64,000 nt of DNA, taken from NCBI GenBank assembly GCA_036897445.1, contig JAYMTL010000044.1, positions 1 to 64,000 on the forward strand, given 5' to 3'. Of this stretch, positions 25,301 through 37,867 are shown in pieces; positions within the stretch are counted from its first letter, which is position 1, and the number at the start of each line of letters is the position of its first letter. The notes under the pieces were generated by a model that ran no database searches, was not told the DNA's origin, and worked only from the letters and a program-made list of their open reading frames with translations. Position numbers and translations under genes: made by a program. Origin of the DNA: Pelargonium tetragonum. Its lineage: Eukaryota; Streptophyta; Magnoliopsida; Geraniales; Geraniaceae.

Positions 25301-28300
25301 CAAACTAGAAGAAAGTTAATTGCAACTAAACTATGATTGTTCAATTTCAATTGCTTGTCATTTAATAAGTAACTCATGGAACAAAGGATCTTACGAAAGT
25401 GGATCTTATCCTTGAGTTTTGAAAGCTTTTAAGTTGGTGTAGGAAATTCTATAGTTAAAACTCTAGGAATTAAGAATATCGCTGATAAAAAATCTTTACC
25501 TTTGGTTTAGTGTAAATAAGGAGTCCTATTAAATACAAACCTATCTCAATAATGTGAATGTGTTGAAACCGGCGGTAGTTTTTTTAACTTTCTAAATTTT
25601 GACTTAGTAGGTACTTCTCTGGTTCTGTATCCAACATATTAGCTCTTGTATTCGCTGGCGTAAAACCATAAGTTTCCCACTCTTCATCTTCAGAAGAGCT
25701 TCGTAACTTCTAAGAAAATTGCACGATAGCTGTCAAGTAAGAAAATTCAGGGTTCCCCTTTTTAGTTTAGGAGTAATCTCTTAAATATATATACTTGCTT
25801 CTATCTTTAAAGTGTTTTAGGCTTGCTATAGTTTTTATAATAGAGAATTCGCTCCGCTATTTAATTGAATCTCCTTTAAAATTTTCTGTCCAAATAAGTC
25901 AACCTTAAACAGCTACTTTTTTTTCTGGGGTTTCTCCTCGGGATGTACTTTAATTTAATAAGTAAAAGTGTATGGACTTAGAACTTAAGGCACTCAGATT
26001 CATTTCTAAATGTTCAGTAATATAATATTAGAATTAGAAAAAAAAAAGATTTACCTTTGGTGTAGAGTAGCACACGTAGAGCTTTTTCTTTTTTTTTTTA
26101 GTATAGGACGCCTCGGACTTGGTACCATAAAGAGAGTAACTTGCCTCTTTAATAAAAGCCTAACTTCTGATTTATACAGAACCGACAACCCTAAACTGAA
26201 ACTGAACTAGAGAGTACCAACCCGAAGATAAGGAAAGAGTGCTTTATTAAAAAGATACCTAAATGAAACTTTATTGCGCAAGCCGCCTCCAGCCCGAAAA
26301 CCCTATTAATTCGTTTAAAATTACTCTAAAGGATCCCCGCGGAGGCTTTCCCAAGGTACAAGGCAAAAATCTTCCCTTAAAAGCCAGACCTACTTTGGGA
26401 TTTTTCTCAATTAAGAAGTAAAAAGCCTGATATTCGAGCAGGAGCTTTTAGTTCAAGGTTCGATACTTAGTTTCAACTTTCATTAAAGCTTTTTTATATA
26501 GAAATAGGATCTTTGATACCTTTGGATTTTCATTATCCTAAATCAGGTACAAAGTTAAATAGGGTATATTACTTTTTTTAATAAAAAAAGCATAAGTCCT
26601 CAATTGTCATTTTATTTAGGGGTTTGTGTAGCCGCTTGAAAGACCGAAGTACGTAGTATTCTGCAAGAATTTCTAAATACGTATATTGGCAAAACACGGG
26701 ACTTTGTCACACATATATAATATAAGGATTTCGAGTTTTTCCTAGTTTTCTCATTTCCTAAGAATTTGATTTTTTGTTCGCTTAATATAATACTAATGTC
26801 TCAAACGGAAAGTATAGTAAAGACACTGCAGTCGAACTTGGGGCTAAGGTGGACTTACTTCTTTCAAAAAATTCAATCTTCGGAATTGCCGGATACACGA
26901 TATTAAGTTTGAGTACCGAGTTTCTACTAAAGGAAATACACAAGAGGATCCACAGAGATTGAGAAGTTTTTGTCAAATCAATAACTTACTCTAAGTTCTA
27001 TACTTACTTTTATAGCTTGGAATTTTGACTTGGTACTTCAAAGTCGGTTTCAAGTATTTGTAAGAGTACCCGATACTAAAAAAATTTTTATAGACTCTAT
27101 TCTATCGAAGAGCTTTTTTGAGTCTCCTTTTATCTTTTTTTAGATAGTGTAGGTGGGAAGACCCAAAAATTCTTGTATCAAATTAGAGGTATATTTTAAC
27201 TTAGGATTCTTTAATTATATCAAAGTAGATTTGAATCCTCAGAGGGGCCTATATGAGATATTCTTTAGGATCGAATTTTGATAAGATAAAAAGGAGCACT
27301 TTTTGTGTAAGACATAGGTAATCTTAAATTAGCGAGGCTGGCCCTTTAAAAATCAAATTACTAGTAAACCCGTTAGAATAGGCCTCTTTTTTAGTCATTT
27401 TTATTATACCACATAAATCTTGATCCTGTCTATCTAAAAGAAAGAAAATAAGCAAAATTAAGCTTAGGTTAGACTCTTATTTAAAAAGAAAGAATTTTTA
27501 TGCTTCTTGACAAGAGAAGGCTTTGGCAGACAGTCCTGAAAAGGGGCTTATATACTATAATTGAGTTCTTTTTATATAAAAAACTGCAATCCTGAGGGGT
27601 ATTTGCAGCGGATATAGGGCACGAAAAATTAGAACAGGTAAGATTTACTTTGTTTAGCTTTTATCAAGAATTCTAGAGTATGTAGCGAAGTAATATGCTA
27701 ATTAGTGGATTTAGTCCCTTTACATACACGACTGCAGAAGCTTTTCCTGCCATTTTTAATATAAAGATTAAACCCTTCCTAAGTTTTTTAGCTCTGTAAT
27801 TTAACAGGTACAATAATTTTTTGTATTGATTCCGTACAAAGTTGGTGTTTATTTTATCCTTAGACTTATATCTATATCTAAAAGTTTTTGTCTATATTAT
27901 TAGGAAAGAGTGCCTTCTATTGTAGTGTCTTACAAATCTCAGCTATATGCGCAGGAAATCCCGGTATTTGTTTGCAGGAGGAACTCCCCTTTTGTAAGTG
28001 TTTCCTATCTATCATTTTGGAAAATTTTGAAGTATAGCATGGAGCCTGTAAAAAAAAGAGTCTTTTTTCTTCCTGCTTGCAGTATTAAATAAGCGAAGCT
28101 ACTGCGAATCTTTAAGAAAAAGCCAAGTCTGCCAGCAACGCTGCGACAAAAGGAAAACCAGAGAACCCTCATTTATGGAATTATGGGACAACTTGGCTAC
28201 GGAAATCCTGTTTTTTCGCCCCGAAAAATTTGGTGTTGCTTACAACTCTTGCGTTCCTTAAAACTAAACTTTACAAGAGATTAGCAACTGAAGTAAGCCT

Positions 28301-31300
28301 TAGGTTATCCGTTTAGGAGTCTATCTTAGACGCCGGATCCTGAAGGGATATTCATACGAAAAATCTAGCTTAAGACGCACGAAATTTTCAAAAATGTGCA
28401 AGAGGGCCCTAAAAGCTGTTATAAGGCACTAAAAAAGCCCTACGAAAGGTTCCTTTTTTGATAGATATTTGCTTCACGGGAATTCTGGATTCTTACCACC
28501 TACCGAGAAACACAGGAGTTCGGAGGGGTATAAACAGCCAAAGTCTTTACCAGATATTCACATAAAAAGAGTCCTGTTAACTCGGAATATAGCTGCAGGC
28601 GAAGGCACAAGACTCTTGGTTATCTAAATTAATAGGGGTCCACTTAGGGAGTCGATACTCAGAAAACCTGGGTTTCCTTATTTCTCCTGTATGTTTTTTC
28701 CAAAAAATTGTAACGAAAAGGTTAAAGCTAAAATTGGGTACTTAAGGGGGCTCTACTTAAATACTATTTCAGGAAAACGAACGGGCTACAACTATTAAAA
28801 TCCTAGAAGACTTTTTAAATAGGCTTAACTTCACTAAGCTATCTAATTTATTACAAGTCAAAAATCCCTTTCTAAAAGGGCAGCGGCGGGAAATTAGTCT
28901 AAGTAAGTCAATGTTCCTATTTTTAAGATTTATATGAATCTCTTGATTAAGTTATTCTTGTTGATCTTATCGAGCTTGGGGATGAGTCTTTTGTGTTTCA
29001 GTAATCTTAGGAGTCTTTTTGTACAGGGTCCATACTCTGGAGTAAAATATTTGCTTTTAGTAGATGCTTTTTACAAGATTTCATTTAGGGGTACTCTTAC
29101 CTCACAAGGAAATTTGCACTCCTATTATCTATAAATTACATTTCTATTTGCTTCAATTTCCTTAACTAGCCTAAAGCTCACCAAGATCGCGGGAAAAACT
29201 CTTTAAACAAGAAGGGCATACTGATTTTATATACTACTTAAATAAAGAATTCTATAAAATATAAGAAACTGAAAACAAGGAGTAAATCCTCCAAAAAAGG
29301 GCTTAACTTACTTCTTTACTAAAGTCAAACTTATTACTAATACACATTTTTTCAATTCTAAGTTATTTTAACAGTTAGGACTCCTACCTTTTACTATATT
29401 ACATTAATTAGTTAACAAGACTTAGTTTAGTAGCAAATAAAAGATTCTATTCGGTTTTATTAAAATACTTATTATTGCGAAAGATTACCTCTCTAATCTA
29501 AGAAGTCTTTGTTTAAGAAACAAAGTGTAACCGAAACTCTCAAGAAAGTAAGCAACATCAGCAATGTTTAGTATGGAAATGAGAATTCACGGGACTTCTT
29601 TAATTAGAAGTTACAGATACTCAGTTACTAGTCATAAAAGTTTGATTCTTATACAAAATCTAGCTATTCCTTATTAAAATATTTAGAAATTTATCAGATA
29701 TCAATTCGAAAAGTTGGAGTTACTTGCTTAATTAAGCAAATCTATTACTGGCCTTTCCAACAATTCGAATATAAGACATCTTAGTCAGTGCCCAAATTAC
29801 AAAAATGAATTCCGAGTACTATTATTAGTACAAAAACTCCAGACTTATTACAAAAGAAGCGTCAATAAGCCTAAGGTCTAGAGTAGGGGAGTATAGGAAG
29901 CTCTGTAATAGTAAGTGTATCTCATTTCAAAGAGGACCAGGAAAGATTTTGAGAGGATAATCAGCGAGATAGGCTAATTGAGGGAAGACTCTTTGCTTTG
30001 GTGTTCTTAACAAATATAGGTAAGATTTCCCTGGGTTTTCCTTTTTAGAATAGTAACCGATAATTTTCTCATTTGTTTTAACTAGTTTTAGGTAATAAGT
30101 ATAGGTAATGTCAATTAGGGTTGGAACTCGCATTTTCTTAATTAGAGGACTTAAGTAAGACTCCTATTTCAACAGTAATACCCGCGGACTCTAAAAGGTA
30201 AAACACAGGAGTACTCTCTTTTAATTAACAAGGGCTGTACTATCTTTCAAACTCCCTGGATAAAACCCAGAAAAAGACATTTATAGAAAAGTGCAAAATA
30301 TACAAAAGCTTCCCTGACTTACAAGAAATCCGCCTTTAAACAAGAAAACCGGTATACATATAAGATAATGTCCTCTATTCCACTATTAGCAATAATACGC
30401 ATATAAGATTTGGGTTGTTAGATATATCTTACGCTCCTCTCTAGTTAATTTAGTAGGTGTAATTAAATATCCCTTCTAAGCTTTCCTGAGAGATTCTCGA
30501 AACAGCTTACTGAGAACCTTCTTTTGCTCTACCCCGAATTAATTCTAAAATAAGCGGGTTTCAAAGGGTTTACTTGCTTTTGTTGCTTGAGTGTTCTAGA
30601 ATAAAGTATATTCGATAGGTTTTACTACGATCCTATCAAACGAGAGAGGCCTCTTATTTCTATTTATGCGAGCCCTTAGCTTAGACTAGCTTTACCTTCG
30701 AACCTTTGCAAGGAAGGGATACTCTAGGATTATAGAAATGTATATACTCTATTCGCTCTTTAGAAAAGAAAAGATTTTAACTGAAGAATCTAACCCAAGG
30801 TTTCCTCTATAAGTAAGGGCACTTGGTGAGGAATTATGCTAAGCTTACCTTACTATTTCAAACAAGTATTTTAAGGAATCTTGACAATCGGGTTTCAATA
30901 GTTCAGTTGTTTTTATATTTAGTAAATGAGCCGAGTGCCGGGTTTTCCTAATACTCTTAGGAGAGATGTGTTACTCTAAAGTAGGAGGAGTACTTCTAAT
31001 AGGTTTCTATAAAGGACTAAGAATTTTGGGATTACAAATATTAATAAATAGACAAGACTTTCTTAAGAGTGAAACCCGGAAACTCCTATGTTTCTATCAG
31101 GAATGCTCTATTTCTAACTACGATAAGATATTTGTTAAATTGACTCAGATTTGAACTTGTGACTTTCCTTGAAATTATCTCTCAGGATTTCCTCTAAAAT
31201 AATTTGATATAGTTCAGATTCACTATACACTTATATAGAAGCTTGCCTCTGTTAATAGGATTCAAGATTTTGAATTTGTTTATGTCTTCGAATAGAGTTA

Positions 31301-31659
31301 ATAAGTATTCCTTTTTGTTGTAATTGTAATAGGATTCTGCGAGTCTTTCTAATACGTAAAATAAAGAAAAAGTTTTAGAGGTTCAATTTCAAACTAAGCT
31401 AAATTCTTAGCACTTGCGGAAAAAGGAGCTCCGTGATGGAGTCCAATCCTTACGCCTTGGTTAAGGCCCTTAGTGAGTTACATTTCAAAGCTGGGGAGTA
31501 ACTCATTTGTTTAAGAACCGAGCTCCTCTCGCTTAAAAACACTTAATGTCCTTTATTTGTTTGTGCTTGGATTAAGTCTAGTTAAATAAAATAGAATACG
31601 AAACTTTGAATTCAGAATTAAGTAAGTCAACAAGTAAAGACTAAAATTCGACTCTTTTT
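22337..31659. other. Unassigned spacer
   Basis: No gene is seen over 9.3 kb. The longest frame, 117 codons at 22826-23179, has no recognisable motif and includes a serine run from an AGT microsatellite. A T-run/A-run hairpin at 26572-26590 (8-bp stem, AAT loop) looks terminator-like but follows no gene. Composition is fairly even between the strands. Confidence 0.55.
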
Positions 31660-31733
31660 TAAGGCGGGTATGATTCGAACCACTGATGTAAGAACTTTCA
31701 CATCTTTGTTATAACCAACGGAGCAATCTGAAC
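31660..31733 (-). pseudogene. Decayed mitochondrial tRNA-Phe-like gene, copy 1
   Basis: On the minus strand this 74-base block aligns without gaps to plant mitochondrial trnF as I remember it, at roughly two thirds identity. It has a 5' start GTTCAG, the D-arm GCTC with a nine-base loop ending GGTTA, the anticodon loop GTGAAAG with anticodon GAA, and AGTGG TTCGAAT in the T-arm. The 3' half of the T-stem and the acceptor stem no longer pair, and the last anticodon-stem pair is lost. It looks like a dead copy. A functional, heavily edited tRNA is a remote alternative because too many pairs are broken. Confidence 0.65.
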
Positions 31734-33335
31734 CAACTTAACTAAGGTACCATCTATCAACGTATACTAAGACTTCTGAAGAAGTCCTGTAAAAAAAGTT
31801 ATTTGATCATGTATGTCATTTTGCCCCTAATTTGTCTTTCTTTTTTGAAAAAGATATGCATTTCAATACTAAATTTTAAGATTTTTAAAGGCAATTAACC
31901 TACTCGAAATTTTCTTTAGTAGAGGATGTAGTAAAACAAAAATTCTAGTACTTTTCTCAGATTCTAATTAACCTATTAAAAAGAAAAGTTCCTAGATTGG
32001 TATTGAGCGGGATATCCCCAGGAACAGGTTAACGTTTTTTAGTCAAGAAAAGTTACTTTGCCAATAAGTGGCCTTGTAGCTCTGTATATCCTTGGAGCCC
32101 TTACTCACAGCACAACCCCTCGTCTATACTTTGGTCTGTTAACTAGACTAGAGAAACTCATAATTGTAAGAAAATTCCACCTCTATTACTATAAAAGATT
32201 TTTTAGAGACACTCAGTTTTGTATACTTTTGCTATATCCTTGTCCAATTGTTCTGATTCAGTAATTATTCCTCTATGTGAGCGATCTCACAAGTTGCCGA
32301 CTTTCTTATCTGATAAGGGTGAGCTCCTAGAGTATTCTTTCGAATAAAGAAATGTATCCCTTTTTGAACTGGGTTTTTCTTACTCTTTTTTTTTTGTAAA
32401 ATGACTCTCTTTGTAGATTTGATAATTTCGTGAAGATTCTATGGATTAGTGCTTTTCCCCACTATCTCTGAAAGTGTAGCGTGTTAAATAGAAATTTCTT
32501 AAGGATTCAGAAATCCTTTTAAAGAATTCCCTACATAAACTAACTTGGGTTTTTTGATGACAGGCTTGAAAGCTTCTCTAAGAAGAAATGTTAAAAATTT
32601 CTAGTTTTTTAATTCTTAATATTCCATACTAAAGGTGCGCCTATACGGGGTCTACTTAACTTAGCTTAAAAAGTACTTTATCCTAACTTCTTGAAAAACT
32701 CGAATATACAATCAAATTTAATAGAATTCTTTACATTTGTACTTAATTGCAGCATACCGGAATTGAGAAATCTGGTCTGTTTACTAATTGCAGAAAAGGA
32801 TAAAGCCTCGAGAAGCAAGCTATCAAGCGCTTTTTGACTCAAGAGAAATGGATAATTTACCAGCAAACCGGGGCTGGGACTCTTTGCGGTTAGGAACACT
32901 TGAATTTTCATTACTTAAACCTAATTAATAGAATTTGCTACAAGTTTTTAAAAGTTTTTGGTTGGTTCATCTTTCTTGTGGTTAGAGCACCGGTTCATGG
33001 AACCTGCATGCATGGGAAAAAATCCTTTTACTCAAGTATTAAAATCGAGATTCAACTTTTTCCTTCTTAATCCGATAATAAAATGCTCTCAAAAAGAAAT
33101 ACTCGGAAAGTATAATGCGACTTGGTCCATAAGAATAAGAAATATTCTAGTATACGTAACACCGGGTAAATAAAAGAAAGGATCTCTTGTATATGAACCC
33201 AGAATCCAGAAATAAGTTGAAAGCTGAAAAAAAACTTATAGGCAGGCTTTGGCCCCCACAAACCCATATATTACTTACACATTTTCGATGACCCGGAGTC
33301 TAGGGCGTCTGGTGCGCTTTTAGCCGGTTTGTTTT
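31734..33335. other. Unassigned spacer between two tRNA relics
   Basis: No gene is seen. The flanks of the two tRNA-Phe-like relics do not align by eye, so they do not look like a recent tandem duplication. A D-arm-like stretch near 32.98 kb (GGTTAGAGC) has no T-arm at the right distance. Confidence 0.5.
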
Positions 33336-33409
33336 GTATTAGGCGAGGACTTGAACCGCTGACCTGAGTCTTTTAAGTCCTTTGTTCTAACCAATTATTT
33401 TAGAAGGAT
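33336..33409 (-). pseudogene. Decayed tRNA-Phe-like gene, copy 2, anticodon UAA
   Basis: On the minus strand this is another 74-base block with trnF layout: a nine-base D-loop ending GGTTA, then GAAC A AAGGA, the anticodon loop CTTAAAA, and AGCGG TTCAAGT CCTCG. It matches remembered plant mitochondrial trnF well from the D-loop to the T-loop. The anticodon position has changed from GAA to UAA. The T-stem keeps three of five pairs, the anticodon stem two of five, and the acceptor none. It is a dead copy. Confidence 0.6.
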
Positions 33410-34740
33410 ATATAATCCAGTGTTTTATACTCTATCAATCCTTTTTATACCTATAAGGAGAAACTAAGATTTCTCATTATCTTCCTCTAAACTACAAACC
33501 GCAATCTTCGGTAGTAACTAGCCCTAGCGCTTTGGTGGAATACCTTTTTCAAGAAGCTAAAAAGGCCCGCTTGCTCTTCTTAGAATGTGGAAAAAATAGT
33601 TGAAATAAGAGACTTTGTTTTTTAAGTAAGATCAAAAAAGCCTAATTGAGTAACTATCAAGTGTTGAGCTGATTAACTAATATTTAACTTATATTAAAAT
33701 TCTTTTGCTCTGACCAGAATTTCTAAGTTTCAGGTTCCATCATTCTTATTAGTGGTAGTTTTAATAGAAATTACTGTGACCCACTTAACAAGCTTATATC
33801 CTATATAGAGTACTTTCTAAAAAGCGGATACTTTCGTCAAAACTTTAGTCTCTGCAAACTAAGATTGAGATATAAATTTGTATACTTGATACAAAGAAAG
33901 ACTTTGGAACAGTGTATCAAAGAAAAAATCCGGAATGAACTCGATATACTATATAACTAGAATTTAGTCAAATTAGACTCCTTTTACCAACTTAGATCAA
34001 CGATACTCGTGGAGCTACCCTCGCACTATAAGATTAGGACCTCTAGGCTCTGTTTAATATCAATACTTGTGCCAAACGGTCTATACATGTAAGCACCATC
34101 AAATTTTCAGGTGTATCCTCTATTCGCTATGCTAATGTAAACGTTTCCGTAAATAAACCACCCATACTTCCAACATACATTACTAATCAGCATACAAGTA
34201 ATCTTACATATAAAAAGACATCTATGTACTATGTAAAAGCTAGGTAAATGAAAAGTCAGCCAATCCTTTGTATAGGTTCACTTCGAAGTAGAGCAGAACT
34301 TCAGATATTCGTTTTAAAGTTTACCCTAGGTAAGCTCAAGAATTCTTATGTAACAACCTAAGTTTCTATAGAATCTTATATGCAGTGTCGGATATGGTAG
34401 AGGATGCGCTTGGCTTCAGAGAGAGCCTTGTACTACTAAAAAAGTTGTAAATTTGTGAAAAACTCCTAGAAAATGAAATAAGTCACTCACAGTAAATTAA
34501 ACAATATGTTCTTAGTATAAAGTATAAAAAATGTAGGTAAGAGTAAAATGGCAACGCATCCAACTATGTCAAAAGCTTCCTTTCTAGACCCAACTCGGTA
34601 AGTATTTAAATTATAGAGATTAATACTATAAAGAATTGACTCTATTAAAAAAAACTCCACAATAGTACTAAGCTTATTTCGAAGTAAATTAAGTAATTAA
34701 TTAGAGAATTTTTTCTTACCATTTTAGTATTAACAGCAGC
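33410..34740. other. Unassigned spacer
   Basis: No gene or repeat that I can support is seen here. Confidence 0.5.
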
Positions 34741-34844
34741 TTTGCCCTGTTTGCTCTTAGGTATTCTCTTTCTTTTTCTGGAAACAGGTTCCTGAGCCTT
34801 ATCTATATCAATATAAAAAGAAAACCGGAAGACTATAAAACACG

Positions 34845-34854
34845 GGTTCTAATC
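34845..34854 (+). repeat. GGTTCTAATC T-arm-like motif in the C-rich array
   Basis: This is one of five exact copies (others at 5611, 20001, 49508, and inverted at 42615). The motif has the shape of a tRNA T-arm core, but with T instead of a purine at position 57 of the loop. Confidence 0.5.
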
Positions 34855-35368
34855 CTACAAGAACTCTTACTCTTGTTGACTTTCATCTATTCATTTCCTA
34901 CATACTACCCCTTACTTACAAACCTCTCTTATCTGAGTCCTTTTTCTTAAGAGATTCACCCGTCTATCTCGGTTTATACCTACTCAGCTCTCTGAACCCA
35001 ACCCCGTGAAATCCATCTACCTCCTTACTTTCATATTTGACTCTTCCTAATTCCCTGTTTCGTTAACCTGCTCGCTTATAAAAGAGTACCTGACAAGAGC
35101 AAAACCGGCTTACTCTACCTCTAACCTTTCCTTCGAAACTTCTTACTTTCCAATAAAAAGGATCCTTTTTAGAAGAGTTTTAGGAGTTTTTATTAGTTTT
35201 CTTTATAGCTAGACTACTTTTTTTAAACTGAACGGGATTTGTTAGCTAAAACGCACTTTATTGATTTTACCCTAGTCGAAATCTGACAAATAAAATTTGA
35301 GCATTCTCCAACATAAGGCACTCATTTTATACCTAAATTTTAAAAAATTTATAGGATTCTTATACAAG

Positions 35369-35390
35369 GAAAATGCTTTTAAGCATTTTC
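35369..35390. repeat. 10-bp near-palindrome
   Basis: GAAAATGCTT (35369-35378) is the exact reverse complement of 35381-35390, with two bases between. It lies just before the 28-base block shared with 36582-36609. A site of this size is near chance level on its own. Confidence 0.6.
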
Positions 35391-35889
35391 ACTAGGGGAG
35401 ATACCAAAAAGAAATTGAAAAAGTACGATTCATATAGCAGCAAAAGTCTTACTTTATTTGACATTCGAACTAGAAAGCCCAGCTATCAGACTTCATTTCT
35501 CAATCTCCTCATTTCTCTTCTCTTAATTACTCTTTCTCCTGATCTAGTAAAGCAGTGCCTGATAATAGGAAAACCTGATTACCTGAGAGCTCCATCTCTA
35601 TACTTTGACAGGAAACTTCTTCTCTCTCTCTCTTTCGGGACTTCATTACTAAAACCCTTGTCTCGTGAATCAGTAACCTTTAAAAGAATACCTGGCAGCA
35701 GGAAAACCCACAACTCTCTATCTACTTCTCTTGCCAAAACTTCTTAGAAACTCAACCTTCTATCTCTAACTCAAAGCTAGGACTGAATCTCCCTGAAAGG
35801 TTGGCAATACAAGACTATACTTTGAAGTTTGAAGTAAAAGACTCAGAATAAGGAAGAAAAATGAAAGAAGATAATGCCAAAACCACTAG

Positions 35890-35905
35890 CTAGCATGTCA
35901 ATTAT
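35890..35905 (+). repeat. 16-bp repeat shared with 50.26 kb
   Basis: CTAGCATGTCAATTAT recurs exactly at 50255-50270. The similarity extends in diverged form for roughly 200 bases on both sides, including TTTAGCA-CAA-ATTGACTAT-type sequence downstream, so the two sites are copies of one module. Confidence 0.7.
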
Positions 35906-36070
35906 ACTAAGTTTCAATACTCAGTCAGTGCCCTATCCTCTTTAGCACCAAGATTGACTATCTTTCTTTGAGTGAGTTCCCTGTATTATATACTTTGCTC
36001 TGCACCTGTATCATTTTCGTGACCTGACCTACTGCACCACCTTTCTTTAGATATAGACTCTCTGCTCCTA

Positions 36071-36120
36071 TTTAGTACAAATTGAAACGCTCTAACAATG
36101 AAAATCAAGTTCTACTTTCA
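36071..36120 (+). repeat. Module 1, inverted partner at 41945-41990
   Basis: TTTAGTACAAA, CTAACAA and TCAAGTTCTACTTTC are shared in order with the reverse complement of 41945-41990, with a small length difference in the middle. This is direct evidence that the C-rich and G-rich arrays are built from the same units in opposite orientation. Confidence 0.75.
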
Positions 36121-37239
36121 TACTCCACTCCGAAACAGGAACCCTAGAAACAAGAACTGCTACATCTGAGTCTTTTTACTATTCTGGATAGACGGACCTA
36201 TCTGGTCTGGGTTCTGCTGCTGGGCCTGAGTCACAGCTAGAATTTTATCCTGTTTCTTATGCGTATTGCCTACTTCACAATTCCATATCTCGTTAAGAAC
36301 TGAGGAGTACCACAAAAGGAAAACCAGCTTGCCCAAGAGCTCTACATCTCTCTTTTCTTGTAAGGCAATGCAATTTACGTGCATGAGTAAGTTAGTATGC
36401 TACACCTTTGTTTGATTTCAGACTTTTATTACTTTTTCATATAGGGCCGGACTACTTTTTACAAAACTCAATGCATTTCATTAGCTAAAACGGGCTTGAG
36501 GACTTTTCCCGTAGGTCGATTTTGAACATTCAATTTCTGAGGGTTTCCCTCTGTGAGGGCTAGATTTTCACATTTTTTAGGAAAAAGTACGATTCATATA
36601 GTAGCAAAACCTCTCACGATTTGTTTATAGAGAGGTCCAAAGGCAAAAGTACAATCACTATATACGTAAAAGTACTACTTTTTGAAAAATAGAATACTCC
36701 GAACACGCGTACCTTTCTTAGGACTACCCCATGTTGATTTACCACCGGCTTACTATCTAACCCTCTGACTGACTCTTTCTAACTCCCTGTCTCGTGAAAC
36801 AGCTAACTTACAATCTAAAGGGCTACTCGATACGAAGAAAACCCACTCTAAGACCCTGCTTATCTAGTTATGAAACTCCCTATCCGAAACTGGAAACCTT
36901 CTTCACCTCTCTGAGATAGCTTTTTCTATTACTTACCTTACTTTTGCTTTACTTTATAACAAATAGAAAACTTCCTTTGTGCTCGTACATACTAGCGGAA
37001 ATCTTGGCTAAGAAAGTTCCAAATTCCCAAAACTTCCTCATTCTAGCAGAGGAGGATCCAGGGCTAAACCTCTCTTATTCATCTCAATCTTAAGAACTTT
37101 TTAGCCTGTAACACCTACGGAACTCTCTGAACCTAACCCGAAAGCTAGGAACTCAATACACTAGCTAGAGCAAAGAAAATGTTAAGGAAACAAGCACTCT
37201 TTATAGCGCTCCCGCTTTAGCTTAGCCGATTTAGAATGA

Positions 37240-37270
37240 GAAACAAAGGAACATGGGTAGCAAACTACTT
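37240..37270 (+). repeat. 31-bp repeat shared with 50142-50172
   Basis: Thirty of 31 bases match 50142-50172 (start GAAACAAAGGAACAT, end GCAAACTACTT). Similarity continues downstream through TTTCCAATCAA-type and GATGAAAG-type blocks. Confidence 0.8.
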
Positions 37271-37617
37271 TAAAGACTGACTTTCCAATCAAAGCCCAGA
37301 AGTTTAGATGAAAGAGAACAATGCCAATGCGACTATTTAGAACGCTGCTTATCCACTATTTAGGGTGCTTCTAAGGTTTTTTCCCTATCAAGCCTCTTTA
37401 TCTATGGTTTTGGATAGGTTTATTTCGAATTGAATGACTTTAGCTAGTTCGATCGGGAAGTCAGAGGCAAGAAACCCTCACTCAAGCTATCCTAGTATCC
37501 CATAACATTAAGCGAGGCGGAAAGCCGCGGATAGAATAAAGTAAAGGAATTCCTATTTTAAGCCCATCGACCTCTAAAGAAACGAGGAACATACATACAG
37601 ACACTAACTATAACTCT

Positions 37618-37645
37618 TCAAATTTATGAATTTGACCTGTCAAAA
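37618..37645 (+). repeat. 28-bp exact repeat, copy 1
   Basis: The 28 bases are identical to 40130-40157. They begin with a small hairpin, CAAATT-TATG-AATTTG, and end with GACCTGTCAAAA. Confidence 0.85.
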
Positions 37646-37814
37646 GCTGGTTTAAAAAGGAATACAGATTGAATAGAATCCGGTCAAAGTATACTGCTGT
37701 GAGATTCCTTTATCCTAAGTTTCGAGACTAGTTGGCGCCTATTTCATTGTATCAAATTTCTTTTAGTTAGATTTTTTTAGACCGGATTTCTACTTACCAA
37801 TAATAGGAACGAGT

Positions 37815-37867
37815 CCGCTTAGAACCTGGAGGCGCTCTACTTATCAACAAAGGTACCCAGTGAATTT
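37815..37867 (+). repeat. Module 2, inverted partner at 42317-42368
   Basis: CCGCTTAGAA, CTCTACTTA-CAACAAA and CCAGTGAATTT appear in the same order in the reverse complement of 42317-42368, with similar spacing. Confidence 0.75.

Noticed and set aside
26572-26590. CTTTTTTT-AAT-AAAAAAAG terminator-like hairpin
   Set aside because: An AT-only 8-bp stem is expected by chance in this composition and follows no gene.
31141-31190. Minus-strand T-arm-like GATTTGAACTTGTG
   Set aside because: Two T-stem pairs only, and no T at position 33 of any anticodon loop at class I spacing.
32975-33020. D-arm-like GGTTAGAGC followed by a CAT triplet
   Set aside because: No T-arm at any tRNA spacing and no acceptor stem.
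35373-35747. 124-codon open frame on the plus strand
   Set aside because: It lies in the C-rich low-complexity array, has no recognisable domain and overlaps the repeat modules. One or two frames of this length are expected by chance.
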